Virus record (IMG/VR): IMGVR_UViG_3300025154_000195
Coordinates: 1-42,498 of that record
Length of the DNA: 42,498 bases
Source of the DNA: a virus
Strand: one strand, 5' to 3'
The notes beneath the pieces are model-generated. The model made no database searches. It saw nothing but the letters and a program-made list of their open reading frames with translations, and was not told where the DNA came from. The translations under genes and the position numbers were made by a program. Shown here in pieces: positions 5,887 to 12,030 of this stretch (the first letter of the stretch is position 1; every line of letters begins with the position of its first letter).

Positions 5887-6612
5887 ATGGCTGATATTTT
5901 TACTGAACAGAATGGGAAAGTGACTAACAGGATGTTTTCTATCAAATTATTGACTCCTGACCCAAACGAATTAAATTATCAAAAAATTTTGAAGTGGCAG
6001 GAAAATTTAAATATTTCTTTTCAGAAACAATTCCCTTATGCTAGCACGGTATGTCCTGAACCAGAAAAACAAAAACAAGATTTTTTTGTTATCCATCACA
6101 AAAAAAACTACCGCAGCATAACTGTCAGCAGCAACCACATTCAATACGATGATAAAAAAATAACTGAAACTGTGTTTAAAAATATTAGTAAACGCCTGTA
6201 TGACTTATACGTCGGGGATCGAAAGGTAGATCTAAAAAAAATACAATTAGTCGGCACTGTTTGCGATATACAATATAAAGGGGAAGGTCTTTTTTCAGAT
6301 TTTCGAGAAAGATATGGTTTCTATCCAGGCGAGGGCGACCTGAAGATGATAGAACTCAGAACTAAATTTATTCGAGATAAATTTAATATTCACCTCTATC
6401 TCTTTAGCGACATTTCTGTAAATGATGATGATGATGATGATGATGTTCAAAACGATAAAGATAAAATATATGTAAAAATAGATATCAATAATACTGAACA
6501 AACCAAAGGAATTTCTGATGGCACATGTAATGATGTTGTCGAATATTCAAAAAAATTTATAGCAGATGAATTGCTCGATATTTTAAATTCAAAAATAATT
6601 AATCTGGAATAA
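5887..6612 (+). CDS. unknown accessory protein, 241 residues
   Basis: From ATG 5887, with AAAAGGA about 8 bases upstream (a GTG at 5881 is in frame). The protein starts MADIFTEQNGKVTNRMF and is soluble and lysine-rich. A run of seven Asp (residues about 180-186) is encoded by seven GAT triplets at 6424-6444. No catalytic motif or family recognised. It ends 2 bases before the next gene, a coiled-coil membrane protein, so the two are probably partners. AT-rich base use compared with the head and tail genes suggests separate acquisition. Confidence 0.65.
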   Translation: MADIFTEQNGKVTNRMFSIKLLTPDPNELNYQKILKWQENLNISFQKQFPYASTVCPEPEKQKQDFFVIHHKKNYRSITVSSNHIQYDDKKITETVFKNISKRLYDLYVGDRKVDLKKIQLVGTVCDIQYKGEGLFSDFRERYGFYPGEGDLKMIELRTKFIRDKFNIHLYLFSDISVNDDDDDDDVQNDKDKIYVKIDINNTEQTKGISDGTCNDVVEYSKKFIADELLDILNSKIINLE

Positions 6613-6614
6613 TC

Positions 6615-7271
6615 ATGACTTCATCTTCATCATTACCTGGCAATATAACGCCCCTCTTTCCTAATTCAGGAAGCGAGGCTCTTATCAAAGAAGAGGGAAA
6701 AAAGGTTGGCATAAAGCCTGAAACAACTGCGCCATTCATTAGTGACAGTGCAACTTGTAATGTGGGGTACAAATTTTATATTGATGATGATACATTAAAA
6801 ACAGAAGAGGACAAAATAGAGCGAAAAAAGGATCAAACGATGGGTGATAATTACAACGACAAATACATTGAACAACGCTTCAAAAACATTGAAGAGCGAC
6901 TGGATCACAAATTAGAGAGAGTCTCCTCAAAAATTGATTTCTTGGCCGACAAAATTAGTGACAATACCGAGTGGATGAAACAGATGGTTGATAACATCTC
7001 CGATGATGTGAAGGAAATTAAAATCGAAGGGAAAACTACCCGAACAGCAATAGCAACAACAGTTATAGGAGCACTGTTTGCTCTTTTTATTGGCTTGGCC
7101 TGCATACTCTATATGATTAACCAAATGCAAAATTCTTGGCTGCAAAAATACTTAGATATCACACGGACGCCGCCAAGTATCAGTCAGTCCATAAATTCGC
7201 AGGTGCCCACTCAAAATAAAACACCCGCAAAGCAAACGAACTCACAACAAACCCAGACAAATAAACAATAG
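6615..7271 (+). CDS. coiled-coil protein with one C-terminal membrane helix
   Basis: A 218-residue protein. The N-terminal third is polar, residues about 80-140 form a coiled coil (YIEQRFKNIEERLDHKLERV), and a hydrophobic segment near 147-168 (TVIGALFALFIGLACILYMI) is a membrane helix. The C-terminal tail is rich in Gln, Asn, Thr and Pro. The layout resembles small phage or prophage membrane-anchored coiled-coil proteins (XhlA/DUF1640-like in form only). It directly follows the 241-residue gene, which it could tether to the membrane. A role in exclusion is inference. Confidence 0.65.
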   Translation: MTSSSSLPGNITPLFPNSGSEALIKEEGKKVGIKPETTAPFISDSATCNVGYKFYIDDDTLKTEEDKIERKKDQTMGDNYNDKYIEQRFKNIEERLDHKLERVSSKIDFLADKISDNTEWMKQMVDNISDDVKEIKIEGKTTRTAIATTVIGALFALFIGLACILYMINQMQNSWLQKYLDITRTPPSISQSINSQVPTQNKTPAKQTNSQQTQTNKQ

Positions 7272-7280
7272 TTAGCTGCT

Positions 7281-7480
7281 TTATTGCCAGACCATAGATG
7301 CCCGATGGTTCAATTCTTCACGCGTCACGAGATTCAACATGTCAGCCAGCATTTTTAGGCTTGTATCCGGGATTGATCTGAACTATTCCAAAGCAGCGTG
7401 CTTATCATCCTGGGCATCCTGTTCCGGCTCCCACCCGTCAGCCCAGCCATTTTTCAAAGTCTTGTCCAGTAGAATTCCTG
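7281..7480 (-). pseudogene. broken C-terminal copy of the replication protein
   Basis: The minus strand encodes LDKTLKNGWADGWEPEQ, then an in-frame TAG after ALE, then FRSIPDTSLKMLADMLNL and TREELNHR before a final TAA. This matches the C-terminus of the replication protein at 36437-37333 (LDKTIKNKWADGWEPGPE, EQFRNLPIGTLKMLADVGN, MEELKRRDHG). The TAG stands where the intact gene has a Gln codon. The N-terminal part is absent; upstream sequence is the end of the PLD-like gene. It is best read as a decayed fragment of a related replication gene left by recombination. Confidence 0.75.
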
Positions 7481-7521
7481 GAACACAATAAAAAAAATGT
7501 GATCGCCATTCTTCAGTAAAT

Positions 7522-8277
7522 TTACGAGCAAAAATCAGGGTCTTTCCATAATCTTTCAAAATAATCCTTATAATCCTCAAATCCCTCACCAGGGCTTTTG
7601 AATTCATATGATATTGTTTGCTGGCTGGATATCCCATACCTGTAGGGGCCTATGAAAATATTGTTATCCTGCCTGAAATAAAAATCTTGTGGAAGGTGGG
7701 AATAAAATTTGATTTGAACATCATCAGGATTTACTGCGGCATCTTTCAGTTCATTAACCCACTTTTCCAGATTGATGATAGTATTTTTGATTTGATCAGG
7801 CACTTCTTTTTCTTCTTCGGATCTCTTTATAACAACTTCAGAGTCTGGGTGAGGCGCAATGATTCTAACCTTCAACCCCTTTTTAACCTTATGTAAAACC
7901 CTGTCGCCTTTAATATCCCGGAAAGATTTAAGCCCCCAGGCAATAATATCCAAATTATTTTCTAAATTATCAAATGATTCATCTGCGCTGGCGTTCATCT
8001 TCTGTCTGGTTTTGTAAATGGCCTTTATCCCCCAGGTATTAATCAGTTCTTTGGTTTTTCGTATGCGGATCAAGTATTTTGATGTCAGAAACGAAACAAT
8101 GGACGTGGCTATTAATGAACACCCAACACTGAGAATTATTGTTTTTAAATCCTGTTTTCCTGCGGTGATAAGCATGCTTCCAAATGCGCAAGCAATACCG
8201 AGAATACAGATCGCTATATTGATAATATCTGAATTTGTTTGCTCTAATTTTTCATTTATTTTGTAAGATATACTCAT
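7522..8277 (-). CDS. two-TM protein with PLD-like C-terminal domain
   Basis: A 251-residue protein, with a strong AAGGGGGA site before ATG 8277. Two hydrophobic segments lie at about 20-40 (IINIAICILGIACAFGSML) and 47-67 (TIILSVGCSLIATSIVSFL). The cytoplasmic part carries GLKVRIIAPHPDSEVVIKR and, near the end, FYFRQDNNIFIGPYRYG and QTISYEFKSPG, a strand pattern like the catalytic-fold halves of phospholipase-D-like proteins. Clear HKD motifs are not seen, so activity is uncertain. It is the only minus-strand gene in the plus-strand island, has its own promoter region, and is AT-rich. Membrane-linked defence or exclusion is a reasonable but unproven role. Confidence 0.65.
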   Translation of the reverse strand: MSISYKINEKLEQTNSDIINIAICILGIACAFGSMLITAGKQDLKTIILSVGCSLIATSIVSFLTSKYLIRIRKTKELINTWGIKAIYKTRQKMNASADESFDNLENNLDIIAWGLKSFRDIKGDRVLHKVKKGLKVRIIAPHPDSEVVIKRSEEEKEVPDQIKNTIINLEKWVNELKDAAVNPDDVQIKFYSHLPQDFYFRQDNNIFIGPYRYGISSQQTISYEFKSPGEGFEDYKDYFERLWKDPDFCS

Positions 8278-8370
8278 AATAATCCCCCTTTAGCATAAAA
8301 TCCACACACCCATGCCGCATTCGCCTATCATGCCAGGACAAAATATTTGTATCACCATTTCCTATAAAAA

Positions 8371-8415
8371 AACAGCAGCGAACAGGAACCAACTAAATGC
8401 CGGATCATACCATAT
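8371..8415 (+). repeat. island repeat, copy D
   Basis: AACAGCAGCGAACAGGAACC followed by AACTAAATGCCGGATCATACC resembles copy A over about 45 bases. It lies in the gap between the divergent PLD-like gene and the gene at 8486. Confidence 0.55.
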
Positions 8416-8485
8416 GATTGAAACAGTTGCGGCTTATGTCGTTTTATGTCATTTTGAAAAAAATCTTATAATCCGGAGGAACAAA

Positions 8486-9247
8486 ATGCCTGACAAAATG
8501 ACCATAGAGTTCAACAACTCCAAGCCGGTAGAGCTTATATGTTACACGAACAGCCTCTTATGTCTTGCGGACGAATATCGTCAATTTCTTTTGCAGGACC
8601 ATGGGCAGCCCTCTGCGGACGACTCAAAGCTGTATATCAAAGGGATCAAGCAGGGCAGTATTATTGCCGACCTGATTTCTTTAAGCCCTGGGGCTTTGCC
8701 GGCCATAGGTGATTTCAATAATATTCTTGCCTTTTCTAATTATCTCAAGTGTTTCTTTGGGGCACTGACTTCCGATTCTCCGGATACCGGATATAACCAG
8801 AAAAGTTTGAAAAACATATCCGGATTTATAGACCCTGTGGCAGAAGACAGCAAAGCGCAATATAAAATCTCCACAGAAATCAATGGAGATATCAACCTTG
8901 TGATAAACATTAATTCAACCGAGGCAAACGCTATCCAGAATAAAACCAGGAAGATTCTTGAAAACATGAAAGAACCTATTTCAGGAACATACAAAAATGC
9001 CGTCCTGTATTGGTTTCAAACACGAAACACTTTAAAAAGCCAGGCTGGATATCAGGGGAAGATTGAAGAGTTTTCTTCAAATCCAGTGCGAGTTATTATG
9101 GATTCAGAAATTCAAAAGAAAATAATCACATCCGATGAAAACATCTACAAACTTGCGTACATTGTGGATGTTAAAGTCAACACGATTGATGACAAGCCGG
9201 TTTTATATGAAATTTTAAAGCTCCACGATAAAATTCCAAAAGATTAA
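8486..9247 (+). CDS. unknown accessory protein, 253 residues
   Basis: ATG 8486 has a good GGAGGA site; the frame is open further upstream but that part crosses a repeat and is not protein-like. The protein starts MPDKMTIEFNNSKPVEL, includes YIKGIKQGSIIADLISL near residue 50, and is alpha/beta in pattern without a membrane segment. I recall similar IKG.KQGSII motifs in unannotated bacterial proteins but cannot name a family. It is the gene before the HicB/HicA pair and is followed by a 28-bp tandem duplication. Confidence 0.65.
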   Translation: MPDKMTIEFNNSKPVELICYTNSLLCLADEYRQFLLQDHGQPSADDSKLYIKGIKQGSIIADLISLSPGALPAIGDFNNILAFSNYLKCFFGALTSDSPDTGYNQKSLKNISGFIDPVAEDSKAQYKISTEINGDINLVININSTEANAIQNKTRKILENMKEPISGTYKNAVLYWFQTRNTLKSQAGYQGKIEEFSSNPVRVIMDSEIQKKIITSDENIYKLAYIVDVKVNTIDDKPVLYEILKLHDKIPKD

Positions 9248-9264
9248 CTTTTCGAGAATTCCGG

Positions 9265-9320
9265 GGGAATTCCGGGGACACTATATAAAAAAGGGAATTC
9301 CGGGGACACTATATAAAAAA
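9265..9320 (+). repeat. 28-bp exact tandem duplication with GAATTCCGGGGACAC core
   Basis: Units 9265-9292 and 9293-9320 are identical (GGGAATTCCGGGGACAC...), with a partial third start at 9321. The last unit supplies the purine-rich stretch before the ribosome site of hicB. GAATTCCGGGGACAC-type sequences are, from memory, common dispersed repeats in deltaproteobacteria, often near RAYT/IS200-type transposases; none is present here. Confidence 0.85.
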
Positions 9321-9330
9321 GGGGAATACC

Positions 9331-9534
9331 ATGAAATTCACACTTATATACGGCATAGACGACGGCTGGTACGTAGGGCGTTTACAGGAGATTCCAGGCG
9401 TAATCAGCCAGGGAGAAACACTTGAAGAACTCAAAGAGAACATTGCCGATGCCTACAAGCTTCTTATGGAGGACGCCATGGGACTTCCGGTACCGGGACT
9501 TCACACTGAAGAAATAGACCTGAACTTTGCATGA
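9331..9534 (+). CDS. hicB: HicB-type antitoxin
   Basis: A 67-residue protein: MKFTLIYGIDDGWYVGRLQE, IPGVISQGETLEELKENIAD and AYKLLMEDAM are the standard HicB-fold core (partial RNase H-like). No C-terminal DNA-binding domain is present, so this is the short form. The ATG has AAGGGGA 5-6 bases upstream. The stop overlaps the start of the toxin gene (ATGA at 9531-9534). HicB would bind and block the HicA mRNA interferase. The pair probably stabilises the prophage or limits competing phages. Confidence 0.88.
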   Translation: MKFTLIYGIDDGWYVGRLQEIPGVISQGETLEELKENIADAYKLLMEDAMGLPVPGLHTEEIDLNFA

Positions 9535-9710
9535 AGCGACGCAAATTTATTAAGGAGCTTGTTGAACATGGCTGTTATCTGAAACGACACGGCAGCAGTC
9601 ATGATCTGTATGCCAATCCAGCCAACGGCAAGGTTTCACCAGTTCCGCGCCACCCGGAAATAAAAGACCTGACATGCAGGCTGATCCGGAATCAGTTGGG
9701 GATTGACTGA
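9531..9710 (+). CDS. hicA: HicA-type mRNA interferase toxin
   Basis: A 59-residue protein starting MKRRKFIKELVEHGCYLKRH. GSSHDLY follows, with the family catalytic His at residue 24, then VPRHPEIKDLT, the usual HicA C-terminal pattern. Length is normal for HicA. It starts inside the hicB stop codon, so translation is coupled and the antitoxin comes first, the reverse of many hicAB operons. The family cleaves mRNA in a dsRBD-like fold. Confidence 0.88.
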   Translation: MKRRKFIKELVEHGCYLKRHGSSHDLYANPANGKVSPVPRHPEIKDLTCRLIRNQLGID

Positions 9711-9736
9711 AATAGCTATAGCGGCGTTAAAAATAT

Positions 9737-9766
9737 TTGACATTTTTATTTTGATCATGAGAGAAT
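9737..9766 (+). promoter_or_regulatory. candidate antirepressor promoter
   Basis: TTGACA (9737-9742) and GAGAAT (9761-9766) are 18 bp apart. The -35 is perfect; the -10 matches at four of six positions. A start near 9773 would put the 24-base repeat at the extreme 5' end of the transcript. Confidence 0.5.
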
Positions 9767-9775
9767 AACAACGAT

Positions 9776-9799
9776 CGCTCCCCAGCAGATCGCTGACCC
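9776..9799. repeat. 24-bp repeat in the antirepressor leader (copy 2)
   Basis: Identical to 1934-1957. In the antirepressor mRNA it would be paired by the minus-strand early transcript. Its last three bases (CCC, 9797-9799) are also the start of the hairpin that holds the leader ORF ribosome site, so pairing here would change that hairpin. It can also form a small CAGC-AGAUC-GCUG hairpin. Confidence 0.9.
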
Positions 9800-9905
9800 C
9801 TCCACCATGGAGGGGTAAAATGCAAAAATCAGCAAGCACAATAAAATCTAAATCTAAATTTGCGTCATACACCTCCTTTTATTCAAAAACTTTAAAGGAG
9901 GTCGT
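9796..9905 (+). promoter_or_regulatory. two ribosome-site hairpins in the antirepressor leader
   Basis: Hairpin 1: ACCCCTCC (9796-9803) pairs with GGAGGGGT (9809-9816) around ACCAT; its 3' arm is the ribosome site of the ORF at 9820. Hairpin 2: ACCTCCTTT pairs perfectly with AAAGGAGGT, the ribosome site of the antirepressor at 9906, around a loop of about 14 bases. Ribosomes on the leader ORF would run through hairpin 2 and free the antirepressor site. This predicts strict translational coupling. Confidence 0.75.
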
Positions 9906-9909
9906 ATGA
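9820..9909 (+). CDS. 29-residue leader ORF coupled to the antirepressor
   Basis: ATG 9820 follows GGAGGGG at 5 bases and encodes a basic, Ser/Lys-rich peptide (MQKSASTIKSKSKFASY...). Its TGA overlaps the antirepressor ATG (ATGA at 9906-9909). The peptide itself need not have a function: the ORF runs through the hairpin that hides the antirepressor ribosome site. It stands where orfx/icd stands in the P1/P7 immI operon. The call as a translated ORF rests on the ribosome site, the overlap and the hairpin, not on homology. Confidence 0.6.
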   Translation: MQKSASTIKSKSKFASYTSFYSKTLKEVV

Positions 9910-10667
9910 GCAACATCATTCCATTTTCGTACCAAGAAAAAGAAATCAGAGTTATCGAGGACCAGGAAGGAAATCCATGGTGGGTTGCCAAGGATATTTG
10001 TGAAATTCTTGGGTATGCTGATCATAATTCAGCAGTGAGAAACCACCTGGATGATGATGAAAAGGGTATGCATACAGCGCAGACCCCTGGCGGAAAGCAA
10101 GAACTCATCACGGTTAACGAATCCGGCCTTTATACACTTATGGTCAAATCTACAAAACCGGAAGCAAAACCATTCCGAAGATGGGTGACATCAGAAGTCC
10201 TTCCATCAATCCGTAAAACAGGCTCATACACCATGCCTGACTACGAACCAGAAACACTGATCCCCGTATCAAACGAATTCAAAGCGGCCGTTGCAATTGC
10301 AAAGGCCGCCGGACTGAAAGGAAATCAGGCCACACTTTGCGCGAATACAGCAGTTCGCCGCATAACCGGCGTAAACCTTCTTGATATTATTGGCGCCACA
10401 CACTTGATCTGTGAAGAGCAGGAACAACACCTGACAGCCACCCAGCTTGGTAAAATACTGGGGCTCACCGCCCAAAAAACCAATAAGCTGCTTGAACAAA
10501 ATGGCGTCATTGAATCTTACCGGGACGATAAAAACAAGCTCAACTGGAAGCCAACCGCCAAAGGCAAACAATATACCATTCTCAAAGATACCGGTAAAAA
10601 ATCCGGGTCCGGGACCCCTGTTCAGCAACTTTTTTTCCTTGAAAGCGTCCGGGAGGTGATGTCATGA
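9906..10667 (+). CDS. ant: Bro-N/KilAC phage antirepressor
   Basis: A 253-residue protein. Residues about 1-110 are a Bro-N domain (NPWWVAKDICEILGYAD, VNESGLYTLMVKSTKPEAKP, FRRWVTSEVLPSIRKTGSY). Residues about 120-250 form a KilAC/ANT-type C-terminal domain (LTATQLGKILGLTAQKTNKL). The family includes antirepressors that inactivate phage repressors. It has a strong AAAGGAGGT site sequestered in a hairpin and is coupled to a leader ORF. The next gene overlaps it by ATGA. It is the likely trigger of induction, because the CI-like repressor lacks a cleavage domain. Gene symbol by analogy with P1/P22 ant. Confidence 0.85.
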   Translation: MSNIIPFSYQEKEIRVIEDQEGNPWWVAKDICEILGYADHNSAVRNHLDDDEKGMHTAQTPGGKQELITVNESGLYTLMVKSTKPEAKPFRRWVTSEVLPSIRKTGSYTMPDYEPETLIPVSNEFKAAVAIAKAAGLKGNQATLCANTAVRRITGVNLLDIIGATHLICEEQEQHLTATQLGKILGLTAQKTNKLLEQNGVIESYRDDKNKLNWKPTAKGKQYTILKDTGKKSGSGTPVQQLFFLESVREVMS

Positions 10668-11233
10668 ACCTCCAAACCGCCCACACCACATCAATCCCGG
10701 CAACACGCATAATCGCCATGGAATACGCACCAGCCCCATTAAAACTGACCCGATCCATCCGCCGACAAATATACACCGCAGACCTGGTCTTTGCCATGGT
10801 CACCAGCCTCGATTGCGACATGCCTAAAAAAACCTTTGACGTGATGGCCCGCATCCAGGCCCGGGTAGACAACATCAACAAAATACTATACGGCGGCGGT
10901 AAGTTCGTCCTGGCCCAAAAGGACTGGGAAAAATACAACCGAATCATAAACGAAATGAAAACCATGATCCTGAACATCAGCGACGACAACAAACTGGGCC
11001 CGGATTTTTTCAATGCCATAATGCTGATGGTGGAAGAGGCCTATGAAAGCGTAACGCAATCCAAAAACCAGAGATTGCAGCACGAATGGGCCATGCTCAG
11101 GAAATCCATGGGAACATTTTGCAGCCACATAATTAACGAGCCAGACGGATTCGATCCGGATTGGATCGGGTATAAATATGAATCAATCGGTGTGGCCCTG
11201 GGCGAGAAGTTTGAAAAAGTAATCATGGCATAA
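10664..11233 (+). CDS. unknown protein in the antirepressor operon, 189 residues
   Basis: A mostly helical protein starting MNLQTAHTTSIPATRI, with a KTFDVMARIQARVDNINKIL helix near residue 50 and an acidic C-terminal part (NEPDGFDPDWIGYKYES). No domain recognised. It starts within the antirepressor stop (ATGA, 10664-10667) and is followed by the dCMP deaminase. Co-translation with the antirepressor suggests it works in the same induction step. Confidence 0.65.
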   Translation: MNLQTAHTTSIPATRIIAMEYAPAPLKLTRSIRRQIYTADLVFAMVTSLDCDMPKKTFDVMARIQARVDNINKILYGGGKFVLAQKDWEKYNRIINEMKTMILNISDDNKLGPDFFNAIMLMVEEAYESVTQSKNQRLQHEWAMLRKSMGTFCSHIINEPDGFDPDWIGYKYESIGVALGEKFEKVIMA

Positions 11234-11252
11234 GCTTTTGAAAGGCAAATCA

Positions 11253-11702
11253 ATGAATAAATGGGACAAACGATTTATAGAATTGGCATACTTTGTAAGC
11301 TCCTGGGCAAAAGACCCCAGCACACAATGCGGGGCAGTGATCACGGATCAAAAAAACAGACTGATCTCTTTTGGGTTTAACGGGTTCCCCAGGGGCTGCT
11401 ATGATTCCCCGGAAAAATATGCAGACAGAGACATCAAACTGCTCCGTGTTCAGCACGCAGAAAGAAACGCCATCCTCTTTGCCCAACGGGATCTGACAGG
11501 CTGCACCATTTATGTTGTCCCCATGCCGCCATGCCCGCAATGTGCCGGCATGATTATACAGGCCGGAATCTCTCGGGTTGTTACCATCCATATGACAGAT
11601 GACCAGTATCAACGATGGGGAGAACAAGTTGACGAGTCATGGAAAATGTTTCAGGAGTCCGGTGTAAAAATGGAATGCATCATGAACACAGAAATTCACT
11701 AA
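11253..11702 (+). CDS. deoxycytidylate (dCMP) deaminase
   Basis: A 149-residue protein from ATG 11253 (a TTG at 11238 is in frame; GAAAGG precedes the ATG). It carries the zinc-dependent deaminase signature HAERNA (His68, Glu70) and PCPQC (Cys94, Cys97), and an N-terminal SSWAKDPSTQCGAVI block typical of the dCMP deaminase/ComEB family. The reaction is dCMP to dUMP, feeding dTMP synthesis for phage DNA. Its location among lysogeny-side genes rather than with the replication genes is unusual. A cytosine-deaminating enzyme acting on other substrates is a less likely alternative. Confidence 0.88.
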   Translation: MNKWDKRFIELAYFVSSWAKDPSTQCGAVITDQKNRLISFGFNGFPRGCYDSPEKYADRDIKLLRVQHAERNAILFAQRDLTGCTIYVVPMPPCPQCAGMIIQAGISRVVTIHMTDDQYQRWGEQVDESWKMFQESGVKMECIMNTEIH

Positions 11703-11744
11703 CAATAAATAATTTTTTAATGGAATAAGAATCACCAGATCATT

Positions 11745-12017
11745 ATGACCCAACCAGATATCGAAATACTTGCAACAATGATAGCGGAGCGGATGGCTAC
11801 GCCTCGATGGATGAAGCTGTCCGCAGCGATAAAGTATTCCGGATATGGCCGGGCAAAACTCATTGAACTTGCTGAACGCAAAAACATAATCGGATACCAG
11901 GACCCAGATTCTGCCCGCGGCGACTGGATCTTTGATAAGGAATCAATAGATGACTACCGGCTATCTCACTTTTACACAAAGAAAAACAAAGCCTTGTCAA
12001 TCCTCGCAACGCTGTAA
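11745..12017 (+). CDS. excisionase-like winged-helix protein
   Basis: A 90-residue protein. After a helical N-terminus, residues about 23-70 (RWMKLSAAIKYSGYGRAKLI, ELAERKNIIGYQDP, WIFDKESIDDYR) follow the pattern of excisionase/AlpA-type DNA-binding proteins: helix-turn-helix, recognition helix, strand with Trp, C-terminal helix. It sits 13 bases before the integrase start. It is the likely Xis or directionality factor; an alternative is a transcription regulator of int. Confidence 0.7.
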   Translation: MTQPDIEILATMIAERMATPRWMKLSAAIKYSGYGRAKLIELAERKNIIGYQDPDSARGDWIFDKESIDDYRLSHFYTKKNKALSILATL

Positions 12018-12030
12018 TATCATCCCCAGC

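Noticed and set aside
6295-6501. minus-strand ORF rich in Ile runs
   Set aside because: It is the antisense of the GAT-repeat region of the 241-residue gene.
3341-8415. integron attC sites or CRISPR repeats
   Set aside because: The island repeats lack attC core sites (RYYYAAC/GTTRRRY pairing), and there is no integron integrase, regular spacing or cas gene.
9255-9330. insertion sequence end
   Set aside because: No transposase gene, terminal inverted repeats or target duplication; only short tandem units are present.
11950-12030. N-terminal extension of the integrase
   Set aside because: It overlaps the excisionase-like gene, is rich in unlikely residues, and the standard integrase N-terminus begins at MRLFQKREIWYVEF.
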